DNA from: Halorussus sp. MSC15.2
GTDB taxonomy: Archaea; Halobacteriota; Halobacteria; Halobacteriales; Haladaptataceae
DNA length: 64,000 nt
Reading direction: 5' to 3'
NCBI RefSeq assembly: GCF_010747475.1
Contig: NZ_VSLZ01000002.1
Span: 124,001 to 188,000 of the forward strand
Shown piece by piece: positions 44,946 through 55,100 of this stretch (positions within the stretch are counted from its first letter, which is position 1; the number at the start of each line of letters is the position of its first letter). The translations under genes and the position numbers were made by a program. The notes under the pieces were generated by a model that did not search any database, was not told the DNA's origin, and saw only the letters and a program-made list of their open reading frames with translations.

Positions 44946-45419
44946 TCAGAGTTCGACGCCGCTCGGGATGAGACTGTGCTTGCGCAGGAGATTCCCCTCG
45001 TCGTTGTAGACGAGGAACGTGCTCTTGTCGTACTCGACGAGGTCGTCCCCGTTGATGCTGATTTCGACGTGGTAACGCCCGTCCATGTCCCCGGCCGATT
45101 TTCCGTACTCGCGGGCCGCGGTGATGAACTTGAGGACGTCGTCGGCGTCCTGATTGAGTTCGAGGACGAAGTCTCCCGTGATTCGGTTGGTGACGCTGAC
45201 GACGCCGGTGGTGTCGTCCTCCTCCACCGGCCCTTGGAGTCGTAGCGCCACGTCGGTCTCCCCGGCGTCGAGCAGTTCGTCGTCTGTCCCCGTGAGGCGC
45301 TCGCGGAGCGTCGAAGATGGACCCTCGAAGTCGATGATTACCGTCGGCTTCTTGGCTTCGGCGTCCTCCTCGACCCAATCGACGTTTCGGACCTCCAGCG
45401 TGAAGTAGTCGCGCCTCAT
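44946..45419 (-). CDS. conserved haloarchaeal protein (DUF5793-like)
   Basis: 157 residues from ATG 45419 (MRRDYFTLEVRNVDWVEED). It is a soluble, acidic, beta-rich protein with PTVIIDFEGPSSTLRERLTG, VALRLQGPVEEDDTTGVVSV, RITGDFVLELNQDADDVLKF and a C-terminal YNDEGNLLRKHSLIPSGVEL. The layout agrees with what I remember of the haloarchaea-specific DUF5793 family; this is not checked. No catalytic motif is seen. TATA-like gttacgttcatacc lies about 30 bases before the start. Confidence 0.75.
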   Translation of the reverse strand: MRRDYFTLEVRNVDWVEEDAEAKKPTVIIDFEGPSSTLRERLTGTDDELLDAGETDVALRLQGPVEEDDTTGVVSVTNRITGDFVLELNQDADDVLKFITAAREYGKSAGDMDGRYHVEISINGDDLVEYDKSTFLVYNDEGNLLRKHSLIPSGVEL

Positions 45420-45651
45420 TCCGTACGCCCCACTACGGTCCGGCGCGGTATGAACGTAACGCCGCTTCCGGGAAACAATTCGGTCGCGAGAACTCGCACC
45501 TACCCGGACTCGGACTGGTCCCGCGGTAGACATCGCGGCACGGGTGAACGTCGAGTGGCGAGTCGCCCCCGGACCCAATCGGCTAACCGCTTCCGCGACG
45601 GGGTCCGGCCGTCCCGGTAGCTTTTACTCCCCGGGTTTCGGTGTCCACCGC

Positions 45652-46152
45652 ATGGTCTGGGTTCGGTCCGAGTACGCGGGCGAGTTGGCCGTGGTGCTGG
45701 CGTGGCTGTCGGCGCTGCTGCCGTGGAACGTCACCTATTCGACGCTCTCGGGCGTCGGGAGCGTGCTGTTCGTTCGCTTCCCGTTCGTTCAGGTCCGGTA
45801 CGTCTCCGGTCTCTCCATCTCGAAGGGGCTGGCGTTCTCGACGCCGCTGGGCGCGCTGGCGTATCAGGAGGGACAGACAATCGCCGTCGCCTACGCCGCG
45901 TGGGCCGTCGGCGCGGCGGTGGTCGGCGCGGCCGTCGTTCTGAGTTTCCTGCTCTACCTGTACGAGGAGCGCGTCGAGGCGACCGTCGACGCGGTGCGGG
46001 CCATGGGCGCGCTCCTCACGCTCGCGGGCGTCGTCCTCACCGCCGCGACGTGGCTCCTCTGGACTCGCGGGCTTCCGGGGCTGCCGATTCCGGTCGGGGT
46101 CGTCCTGCTCTACCTGTTCGGCGGGACGCTGCTAGTCGCCCGTCGGGAGTAA
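45652..46152 (+). CDS. archaeal membrane protein, TIGR04206-like
   Basis: 166 residues from ATG 45652, about four helices. The N-terminal LAVVLAWLSALLPWNVTYST and FVRFPFVQVRYVSGLSI are followed by AYAAWAVGAAVVGAAVVLSF and a C-terminal helix (PVGVVLLYLFGGTLLVARRE). This pattern recalls the TIGR04206 family of haloarchaeal membrane proteins of unknown role. A TATA-like gcttttactc precedes the start by about 26 bases. Confidence 0.75.
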   Translation: MVWVRSEYAGELAVVLAWLSALLPWNVTYSTLSGVGSVLFVRFPFVQVRYVSGLSISKGLAFSTPLGALAYQEGQTIAVAYAAWAVGAAVVGAAVVLSFLLYLYEERVEATVDAVRAMGALLTLAGVVLTAATWLLWTRGLPGLPIPVGVVLLYLFGGTLLVARRE

Positions 46153-46344
46153 CGGTTCCGTAGTCGCGTTCTCTGATTCGGTTGTTCGGTCCCCGCCGAC
46201 TCGTGATAGCGCCGTAGAACGACGGTAGCGAGAAGCCGAGTCCGCGTCGCCTGTCCGGTGATTTAAGTACCACCGCTGTGATGTGGCGCGTAAACTGTCA
46301 CGGGCGGTCTCTGCGACCCGACCGCCCGCGACTCCCGACACACC

Positions 46345-47999
46345 ATGTCAGAGTCACCTTTGTCCGAGTGGACCGACGACGTGCGGATTCGAATCCGGGA
46401 GTTCCAGCGCACCCTCCAGCGGACCGCGGAGGTGCTTCGCGGGTCGTCCATCTCGCCGACGAGTACGCCCCCGGCGAACACGGACCGCTGGTCTCGTTCT
46501 CGGGACTCGACGGCTACGAGGAGATAGACCGCTACTGGGTCGATGCCCCGTTCGCCTTCGTCTCCATCAACTACGACGACGTGGAGAACGAACACCGCTA
46601 TCAGGTCGTCGAACCCGAACTGGACGACCTCGAAACCGAGTTGCTGGACCGCCTCTTCTCGGACATCCGCAACTCGCTCATCCACCGCCGGGAGACCCGC
46701 GAGGACGCCGACGCGGCCACCGCGGAGACCGTGCTGAAGGAGGAACTCCGGGAACTCCTCTCGATGTACGGCGTCGAGGTGGGCGTCGCCAGCTTCTACC
46801 GCCTGTTCTACTACCTCTTCCGGACGTTCCGCGGGTTCGGCAAACTGAGTCCCTTGATGGCCGACCCCCACATCGAGGACGTCTCGTGCGACGGCTACGA
46901 CCTCCCGCTGTTCGTCTACCACGACGAGTACACCGACATCGAGACCAGCGTGGTGTACGACCGTGAGGAACTCGACAACCTCGTCGTCCGCCTCGCCCAG
47001 CAGTCCGGTCGCCACGTCAGCATCGGCGACCCGGTGGTCGAGACCACCCTGCCCGACGGGTCGCGCGCCGAACTCGCGCTGGGCGAGGAGGTCACGCCCC
47101 GCGGGTCGGCGTTCACTATCCGGAAGTACGCCGACGAACCGTTCACGCCCATCGACCTCGTGGAGTACGGCACGTTTAGTCTGGACCAGATGGCGTACCT
47201 CTGGCTCGCCATCGAGTCGAACAAGTCGCTCATCTTCGCGGGCGGAACCGCCTCGGGGAAGACCACCTCGATGAACGCCATCTCGATGTTCATCCCGCCG
47301 CGCTCCAAGGTGCTGACCATCGAGGACACTCGCGAGTTGGCGCTCTACCACGACAACTGGCTCTCGTCGGTCACGCGCGAGCGCCGGGGCGAGAGCGCGG
47401 ACATCACGATGTACGACCTCCTGCGCTCGGCCCTGCGCCACCGCCCCGAGTACATCGTGGTGGGCGAGGTCCGCGGCGAGGAGGCGATGACGCTGTTTCA
47501 GGCGATGAACACGGGCCACACGACCTACTCCACGATGCACGCCGACTCGGTCCAGACCGTCATCAACCGTCTGGAGAACGACCCCATCAACGTCCCGCGG
47601 GCGATGATTCAGAGCCTCGACATCCTCTCGGTCCAGACCCTGACCTACGTCAGCGACGAGCGCGTCCGCCGTAACCGGGTCATCGCCGAAATCGACGGCA
47701 TCGACCAGCGGACCGGGGACCTCGACTACTCGACGGCCTTCTCGTGGGACGCCAACGAAGACGCTTTCCGGCGCAACGACAGCAACGTGCTGGACGAGAT
47801 TCAGAACGAGAAGGGGTGGTCGCGGAGCGAACTCCTCGAAGAACTCCGCGACCGGAAGCGCGTCCTCCAGTACCTCCGCGAGCGAGGGGTCTCGGACTAC
47901 CGGCGGTTCACCGCGATGATAAACGAGTACTACGCTCACCCGGACCGCGTGCTGGACACCATCGAACTCGACGCCGAGGTTTCGACCGGGTTCGACTGA
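46345..47999 (+). CDS. type II/IV secretion or pilus assembly ATPase, frameshift near the start
   Basis: About 551 residues after repair. The first 33 residues (MSESPLSEWTDDVRIRIREF onward) are in one frame; from about 46440 the product continues in another as VVHLADEYAPGEHGPLVSF. One missing base there explains it. The ATPase core is intact: FAGGTASGKTTSMNAISMF (Walker A), RELALYHDNWLSS, YIVVGEVRGEEAMTLFQAMN (Walker B region) and TGHTTYSTMHADS. It belongs to the GspE/PilB/FlaI superfamily, powering pilus or archaellum-like assembly. It is followed at once by its membrane partner. Confidence 0.88.
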
Positions 48000-50146
48000 T
48001 GTGGGGGTTCTTGCCGCTCGCGCTGGTCGTCGTCCTCGCCGCCCCGGTGGCGGTGGTCTCCGTCTCGCGCCGGGCCGACCACTTCGTCACGCGGGTCGCG
48101 CTGACGGCGTTCGGCGAGTGGGTCACCGACTACGGCAGGCGACAGTCAGAGCGCCGGAGCCTCCTGCAGGCGGTCCACGTCGGCGAGACCTACCAGATGT
48201 ACGCCGCGAAGACCCTGCTGTACGCCGGGGTCGCCGCGGTCGTCGGAAGCGTGCTGGGCGTCTATCTCGTCGCGGCCGCGTTGGCGCTGCTGCGCGTCTC
48301 GCCGGAGGCGATGCGGGCGACGCTCCCGACCGGACTCCACTTCCTCGCTGGCCTGCTGGTGTTCCCCGACCTGTCGCTCGGACAGTTGTTCGCCCTCCTG
48401 CTCGCCAGCAGCGCGACGCTCGGCGTGGCGTCCGGCGGCCTGACCTACTGGCTCCGGTGGGAGAACCTCTCGTACTGGGCGAACGCCCGCGAACGCAAGA
48501 TAGACGAGAGCATCGCTCGGAACGTGGCGTTCGTCTACGCGCTGTCGCGCAGCGGGATGGCGTTCCCCGAAATCCTCCGGACGCTGGCCCGAAATCAGTC
48601 GGTCTACGGCGAGGCCGCCGAGGAGGTCGGGGTCGCGGTCAAGGCGATGGACTACGCCGGACTGGATATGCTGTCGGCCATCGAACGACTCGCCGACCAG
48701 ACGCCGAGCGACAAGTTCGGCGAGTTCGCCGACAACCTCGCCAGCGTCCTCCAGAGCGGACAGAGCATCTCGGCGTATCTGGACGGCCAGTACGAGCGCT
48801 ATCAGGAGGACGCCGAGGCCCAGCAGGAGGCGTTCCTCGAACTGCTCGCCACCCTCGCGGAGGGGTACGTCTCGGTGTTCGTGGTCGCGCCCCTGCTGTT
48901 CATCACCGTTCTCGTCATCATGGGGTTGATGGCGCTCGGCGACACCCTCCCGCTGCTCCGGGCGCTGACCTACCTCGCCGTCCCGCTGGCGAACGTCGGA
49001 TTCGTGGTCTACCTCGACAGCGTGACCGAGTCGCTCCGGGCGACGCGCGAGGACCGCGACGTGGACCTCGCGGCCGCGGCGCTGGCGAGCGTCAGGCGCA
49101 CGGACGCGCCCACCGCCGAACGGACGGGCGTCCAGCGCCCGGACGACGCGGTCCCCGCACCCGAGACCGTCCGGGGCGACGGCGGGCGTCCCGCGGGTGA
49201 CCCCGCCACGAACTTCGAGCGCCTCCGTGCCTTCGAGAACGTCCGGTGGATGCGCGAGGCGCTGGCCGACCCGGTGGGGACGCTCCGGGACGACCCGGTC
49301 GCGGTGCTCTACGCGACGGTCCCGCTCGGACTGCTCTCGGTTCTCGTCCGGGCGTGGCCCCACTTCAGCGACGGGACGCTCACGCTCCAAGTCGCCGACG
49401 ACTTCGTGGTGCAGGCCGCGCTGTTCGTCGTCGGCACGTTCGCCGTCGTACAGGAACTCCACCGGCGACGAATCGCGGCCATCGAGGCGGCCGTCCCCGA
49501 CTTCCTCGACCGACTCGCCAGCGTCAACGAGGCGGGCATGTCGGTGGTCGAGAGCTTCGAGCGCGTCTCCGGGAGCAACCTCGGCGCGTTGAACGCCGAG
49601 GTCCGGCGACTATGGACCGACATCGAGTGGGGCGTGGACGCCGAGACCGCCCTCTACAGGTTCGAGGACCGCCTCGACACGCCCACGATAACCCGGACCG
49701 TGACGCTCATCGCTAACGCGATGCACGCCAGCGGCGACATCGCGCGGGTCCTCCGCATCGCGGCCGACGACGCGCAGGACACTCGCCGCCTCAAGCAGAA
49801 GCGCCGACAGGAGATGCTGACCTACGTCGTCATCATCTACCTCTCGTTCGCGGTGTTCCTCGTCATCGTCGCCGCGCTGAACAGCATCCTGATTCCGAAT
49901 CTGCCGACGGAGGCGGCCTCGGCGGGCGCGAGCGCGGGGAGTCCGGTCGGGGGCGGCGGTCCCCTCTCGGACATCTCGAACGTCGATACCGAGGCGTACA
50001 CGCTGCTGTTCTTCCACGCCTCGCTGGTGCAGGCGGTCTGCTCGGGGCTGGTCGCCGGACAGATGGGCGAGGGGAGCGTCCGGAACGGCGCGAAGCACGC
50101 GACGATTCTGCTCGGGGTCGCCTACGTCGTATTCCTGTTCCTCTGA
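47999..50146 (+). CDS. type II secretion system F / TadC-like membrane protein, two F domains
   Basis: 715 residues from ATG 47999, whose first base is the last base of the ATPase stop (TGATG). Two T2SSF domains are present. The first has FVYALSRSGMAFPEILRTLA near residue 180 and DKFGEFADNLASVLQSGQSI. The second has FLDRLASVNEAGMSVVESFE near 505 and ANAMHASGDIARVLRIAADD. There are about nine helices in all. It forms the membrane platform moved by the ATPase. No prepilin genes are seen nearby, so the filament subunits must lie elsewhere. Confidence 0.9.
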   Translation: MWGFLPLALVVVLAAPVAVVSVSRRADHFVTRVALTAFGEWVTDYGRRQSERRSLLQAVHVGETYQMYAAKTLLYAGVAAVVGSVLGVYLVAAALALLRVSPEAMRATLPTGLHFLAGLLVFPDLSLGQLFALLLASSATLGVASGGLTYWLRWENLSYWANARERKIDESIARNVAFVYALSRSGMAFPEILRTLARNQSVYGEAAEEVGVAVKAMDYAGLDMLSAIERLADQTPSDKFGEFADNLASVLQSGQSISAYLDGQYERYQEDAEAQQEAFLELLATLAEGYVSVFVVAPLLFITVLVIMGLMALGDTLPLLRALTYLAVPLANVGFVVYLDSVTESLRATREDRDVDLAAAALASVRRTDAPTAERTGVQRPDDAVPAPETVRGDGGRPAGDPATNFERLRAFENVRWMREALADPVGTLRDDPVAVLYATVPLGLLSVLVRAWPHFSDGTLTLQVADDFVVQAALFVVGTFAVVQELHRRRIAAIEAAVPDFLDRLASVNEAGMSVVESFERVSGSNLGALNAEVRRLWTDIEWGVDAETALYRFEDRLDTPTITRTVTLIANAMHASGDIARVLRIAADDAQDTRRLKQKRRQEMLTYVVIIYLSFAVFLVIVAALNSILIPNLPTEAASAGASAGSPVGGGGPLSDISNVDTEAYTLLFFHASLVQAVCSGLVAGQMGEGSVRNGAKHATILLGVAYVVFLFL

Positions 50147-50245
50147 GCGTCGGCGTTCTCCCGTCTGGCCGCCCGACACGGACAGGTCCACTGTCGCGGG
50201 GGAACCCGGAGGCGTTTTCACGTCCCACGGTCCAATCGGACACGT

Positions 50246-50962
50246 ATGGACGAGGCGGACCGAGACCTCCGGGATGACGGGCGCGCCGCGGTGCGAGCGA
50301 CGTACGACTACATCGCCGACCACTTCGCCGAGACCCGCGAGTACGCGTGGCCGGAGGTCGAGGAGTTCGTCTCGGAGTCGCCGGACGCGTCGGTGGCGCT
50401 GGACCTCGGCTGTGGCAACGGCCGCCACGCCGAACTCCTCGCGGAGCGCGCCGACCGCGTGGTCGCCGCGGACCTCAGTCGCGGGCTGCTCGAAACCGCC
50501 CGCGAGCGCGCCGCCGACCGGGGGTTCGACGCCGACCTCGTGCAGGCCGACGCGGCGCGCCTGCCCCTTCGGGACGCGACGGTGGGAGTGGCGGTGTACG
50601 TCGCCACGCTCCACCACCTACCGAGTCGGACCGCCCGCGTCGGGAGTCTGGACGAACTGGCGCGCGTCCTCTCGCCGGGTGGCCGCGCGCTCGTCAGCGC
50701 GTGGAGCACCGAACACGACCGCTTCGACCGGGAGGAGAGCGAGGCGCGCGCCTCGGACAGTCGAGCGGGTGACGGCCGCGAAACGGGGTTCGACACCGCG
50801 GTCGATTGGACGCTCCCCGGCGGCGAGACGGTCGAACGGTTCTACCACATCTACTCGCCCGCGGAGTTCGAGGCCGACGTGGCCGCGAGCGGACTGGAAC
50901 TCGCGGAGTTCGAGGTGTCGAGCGGGAACTGTTACGGCGTGGTCCGCGCGGCGAAACAGTAA
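50246..50962 (+). CDS. class I SAM-dependent methyltransferase, Trm9/ALKBH8-like
   Basis: 238 residues. ATYDYIADHFAETREYAWPE, then ALDLGCGNGRHAELLAE (SAM motif I) and VVAADLSRGLLETARERAAD, follow the layout of the Trm9/ALKBH8 tRNA wobble-uridine methyltransferases, whose starts read Y-IA-HFS-TR---WP-V. VATLHHLPSRTARVGSLDEL and LSPGGRALVSAWSTEHDRFD are also family-like. It may act on U34 modifications. The next gene, 40 bases on, is tRNA-Gly with anticodon TCC, a known Trm9 target type in yeast; the link is suggestive only. Confidence 0.75.
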   Translation: MDEADRDLRDDGRAAVRATYDYIADHFAETREYAWPEVEEFVSESPDASVALDLGCGNGRHAELLAERADRVVAADLSRGLLETARERAADRGFDADLVQADAARLPLRDATVGVAVYVATLHHLPSRTARVGSLDELARVLSPGGRALVSAWSTEHDRFDREESEARASDSRAGDGRETGFDTAVDWTLPGGETVERFYHIYSPAEFEADVAASGLELAEFEVSSGNCYGVVRAAKQ

Positions 50963-51004
50963 GGCCCTTAATGCCGGGCGGCAAAGTGGGAAATGTAGAC
51001 GCAA

Positions 51005-51075
51005 GCGCCGATGGTCTAGTGGTAGGACCTGAGCCTTCCAAGCTCATGGCCCGGGTTCAAATCCCGGTCGGCGCA
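51005..51075 (+). tRNA. tRNA-Gly (anticodon TCC)
   Basis: 71 bases fold as a full cloverleaf. The acceptor is GCGCCGA/TCGGCGC with discriminator A. The D arm is GTCTAGTGGTAGGAC and the anticodon stem TGAGC/GCTCA with loop CTTCCAA (anticodon TCC, reads GGA). The T arm is CCCGG-GTTCAAAT-CCCGG. No intron and no encoded CCA. Confidence 0.95.
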
Positions 51076-51406
51076 CTTCTGCGGTGAGCAATACGGTGAG
51101 CAGTCCGTCTGCTCGCCACCCCGCGAACCGGAACATCGCTCTGGGGGATTCGAACCCTGCAAGTCGCAGGCCACACAGGGAGCGTCGCGACAGAGTCGGA
51201 CTGTCTCGCTCCGGTTCAAATCTCGGTCACGATTCGTGAGCGACCCCTGCGGTCGGGGAATCCTCGACGGCGTGGACCGGACTATCCTCTACGAACACAG
51301 GTGCCGGAACTGCGAGGAGGCGTAGTCGGTCTCCCGGCGACCGTCTCCGCTTGTGGCGTCCCGCCACAACCCTTAATCTCGGACCTGTCGTGGCTCCATC
51401 CCAGCG
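51076..51406. other. gene-free stretch with tRNA 3'-end-like remnants
   Basis: No gene. Two T-arm-like pieces are visible: ccggttcaaatctcggtc at 51211-51228 (same strand as the tRNA, like its ccgggttcaaatcccggtc) and, on the minus strand, gcagggttcgaatccccc at 51143-51160. They look like decayed tRNA ends or attachment-site scars of an element once integrated at tRNA-Gly. No integrase remains. Confidence 0.4.
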
Positions 51407-51955
51407 ATGCCCGACAATCCAGCCAAGCAGACGAGCGAAGAGGTGGACCAGACCCAACTCGACCTCGCACAGCAGGCGGGCGACGCCTATCAGGAAGCGC
51501 TCGACTACATGGCGAACGAGGTGGCTCACACCGGGGGCAAGACCGAAGTCGGCGACTACGTGGTCGGATTCGCACAGGAGAAGGCCGAGGGGATGTACGT
51601 CCTGAAGGACGAGGGACGGTCCGAGTGGATGGAACCGGACGACGAGAACTGTCACCTCGAAGTCGCGGTCGCCGACGCCGAGGACGGCCGGTTCGTCCCG
51701 GGGTGTACCGTCGTCGCGACGCTGACCACCGAGGACGGTGAGCAAGTCGGTCCGACGACGGTACCGCTAGTCTGGCACCCCGGTCTCTACCACTACGGCA
51801 AGAACCTGACGGTGCCCGAGGGCGGAACGTACACCATCGACGTGCGCGTCGAACCGCCGACGTTCAAGCGCCACGACGAGAAGAACGGCGACCGATACGG
51901 CGAGACGGTCGAAGCCGTGTTCGAGAACGTCGATATCGAGACGGGACAGGGATAA
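51407..51955 (+). CDS. Tp34/iron-transport-family-like protein, no signal peptide
   Basis: 182 residues. The domain from about 75 on (CHLEVAVADAEDGRFVPGCT, PLVWHPGLYHYGKNLTVPEG, GTYTIDVRVEPPTFKRHDEK) resembles the Tp34/P19 beta-sandwich family that binds iron or copper with His and Met: WHP, YHYG and VPEGGTYTIDV are family-like. The N-terminus (MPDNPAKQTSEEVDQTQLDL) is not a signal peptide, so it seems cytoplasmic, unlike the periplasmic relatives. A metal-related role is an inference. Single gene. Confidence 0.65.
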   Translation: MPDNPAKQTSEEVDQTQLDLAQQAGDAYQEALDYMANEVAHTGGKTEVGDYVVGFAQEKAEGMYVLKDEGRSEWMEPDDENCHLEVAVADAEDGRFVPGCTVVATLTTEDGEQVGPTTVPLVWHPGLYHYGKNLTVPEGGTYTIDVRVEPPTFKRHDEKNGDRYGETVEAVFENVDIETGQG

Positions 51956-52178
51956 TCGGGTGCAGTAGCGCGATTTCTGCGAGAAGACGTATCGAACCGC
52001 GACGTTCCGGAGGGTTCTCTCCGGACGCAAAGTGTGAATATCTAACAGGTTGGGCCGTGTTGTTTTTCTACCGGAACGGAGTATCTAATGACGAATACGT
52101 ATCCCCGCCGACTGCGTACACTCACGCTACGACAGATACCTGCTCAGTGATGAACGTATTTCGCACTCCGACGCAACG

Positions 52179-55100
52179 ATGAGCGGCCGGGTACGCGTCC
52201 TCTACGTCACCCCGCGTCGAGTGGTCGGGAGACTCCTCGAATCGCTCTTCGCGGCCGAACGTCCCGATGTGTCGTTCTCGTTCGTCACCGGCGTCGATGC
52301 TGCGCGCACCGCGGTCCGCGCCGAGCGAATCGACCGCGTCGTCCTCGACCCGGCGGTCGGTGGTCCGGAGTCCGCGAGCGAACTCCGGCGCGAGAACTCC
52401 GACGTGAGAGTCACCACTATTGCGAATACCGGCGTCGGGAGACCACCCGACGGAACCGGCGGTCAGTTGCCGAGAGGGGAACCCGACCCCGTCCGCGCGC
52501 TCTCGCGACGAATCGAGGACGCCGCCGCGCCTGGGGCAGTCACCGACGGCGGCGTCGAGACCGACCACTTCTATGCGCTCGCCGAGGAACTCTCGGACGG
52601 CGTCATCGTCATCGACACCGACAGCGTCGTCCAGTTCGCCAACCCTGCCGTCGAGGAGATATTCGGCTACTCGCCCGACGAACTCGTCGGGGAGTCGTTG
52701 ACGAAACTCATGTCCGATGACCTCGCCGAGCGACACCGCGAGGGAATCGAGAGCTACCTCCGAGACGGGGAGCGTCACGTCGATTGGAACTACCTCGAAC
52801 TCACCGGCCGACACCGCGACGGGAGCGACGTGGTGCTCAGCGTCTCCTTCAGCGAGCACGCCGTGGACGACGAGGTGCTGTTCACCGGCGTCGTCCGAGA
52901 CATCTCCGACCGCAAGCGTCGGGAGTCCGAACTCCACGACCGGATTCGCCAACAGCGAGCGCTCTCGACGTTCTCCCGGCACGCGCTCGGCGACGAACCG
53001 CTCGACGACCTGATGGACGAGGCGGTCGAACTCGTCGCCGAGGCGCTCGGACAGGAGTACGCCGGAGTGCTGGAGTATCGCCCCGACTCGGACGACCTGC
53101 TGACCCGAGCGGTCGCGGGGTGGCCCGACGACATCGTAGACTCGGCCGCGATAGGGACCGAGCGCGACTCGCAGGCCGGGTACACCCTCTTGACTGAGGA
53201 CCCCGTCGTGACCGAGGACCTGACGACGGAGGAGCGATTCTCCCGCGACGAACTCCTCGAATCGGCCGACGCGACCGGCGGTATCTCCGCGTTGATAGGC
53301 TCTCCCGACGACCCGTGGGGCGTCCTCGGGAGTCACGACCCCGAACCGCAGTCCTACGCCGACCACGACGTGCAGTTCGTCCAGAGCATGGCCCACATCC
53401 TCGCCACCGTCATCCAGCGCCGCGAGCGCGAGCGGCGACTCGAACGCTCCGAGGCGATGCTCGACGCGGTCGGCGACGGGGTGTACGCCCTCGACGCCGA
53501 CTCCCAGTTCGTCGCGGTCAACGACGCCTACGTCGAACTGACGGGGTACGACCGCGAGGAACTGCTGGGCGAACACGCCTCGAAGGTGACGGGCCCGTCG
53601 CTCTACGAGGACTCCAAGCAGATACAGGCCGCCCTCGAAGGCGGCGAGGACGTGGTGACGACGGAGGTGACGTTGCCCACCGCCGACGGCGAGTCGATAC
53701 CCGTCGAAGTCCGCATCACGCCGCTCGCGCTCGGCGACGAGACCGGTCGGGTCGGCGTCGTCCGCGACGTCTCCGAGCGGAAACACCGCGAGGAGAAACT
53801 CACCTCGCTCAACGAGATGTTCCGGTCGCTGGCGGACGCCGAGACCCGGACCGAAATCTGCCAGTGCGGGGTTGACACCGCGGTCGAAGTTCTCGGCTTC
53901 CCGAACGCGGCCGTGGCGCTCTACGACGACGACGCGAACTCGCTCGTTCCGACTGTTCGGCGGTGGGACGGGGAGGACATCGACGACGCGCTCCTCGGGA
54001 GTCGCGCGGAGGGCGTGGCGTGGCAGACGTTCGTCGAGAGCGAGACCAAGCAGTACGACGAACTCCGTTCCGAACTCGACGCCGACGCCGAACTGCAGAG
54101 CGCGCTTACGGTTCCGCTCGGAAAGTACGGCGTGTTCATCGCGGCGTCCCCGGACCGAAACGCGTTCGACGCGACCGACCGGTCGCTCGCCGACATGCTG
54201 AGTTCGAACCTGCGGTCGGCGTTCGACCGGTCCGAGCGCGAGGAGACGCTTCGGGAGCAACGCAACGACCTGCAGGCGAAGAATCGGGAACTCGAACGGG
54301 TCAACCGCCTCAACAGCGTGATTCGGGAGATAACCAAGGCGCTGACGCAGGCGTCGTCGAAGGAGGACGTGATGCAGGCGGTGTGCAGTCGGTTGACGGA
54401 GTCGGGACCGTACCGGTTCGCGTGGTTCGGCACGCACGACACGGCGACCGACGAGGTCCGGCCCGAGGCGTGGGCCGGGGTGGAGGAGGGGTATCTGGAC
54501 ACCATCGACGTGAACGCCGACAGCGACGAACCGGAGGGTCGCGGCCCGTCCGGTCGGGCGATTCGCACGAGGGAGATACAGGTCCAGAACGACCTGCTCG
54601 GCGACCCGCCGTTCGACCCGTGGCGCGAGCAGGCGCTGAAGCGGGGGTATCGGTCCAGCGCGTCGGTTCCGGTCGTCTACGGCGGGACACTTCGGGGCGT
54701 CCTCAACCTCTACGCGGGCGAACCCGGTATCTTCGACGAGTTGGAGCGGGCGGTGCTGTCCGAACTCGGCGAGACCATCGGCTACGCGCTGAACGCGCTC
54801 GAACAGAAGCAGGCGCTCGTCAGCGAGCGGTCGGTGGAACTCGACTTCCGGATTCGGGGGACCGGGAACCCGATTCTGGAGTTCGTGGACCAGACCGACG
54901 CCGAGTTCGAGTTCGAGAACGCGGTCCAGCGCAGCGACGGCCGACTCCACGTCTTCTTCACCATCCGCGACCGGTCGCCGGAGGAGACGCTGGAGTTCCT
55001 GCGGAACATCCCGTGGATAGAGTCCGTCCGACTCGTGACCGAGCGCGACGACGAGTACCTCTACGAGTGCGCGCTGTCCGACCGGTCGTTCCTCCGGTCG

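Noticed and set aside
51143-51160. A tRNA gene on the minus strand after tRNA-Gly
   Set aside because: Only a T-arm-like piece is present; no matching acceptor, D arm or anticodon arm can be folded.
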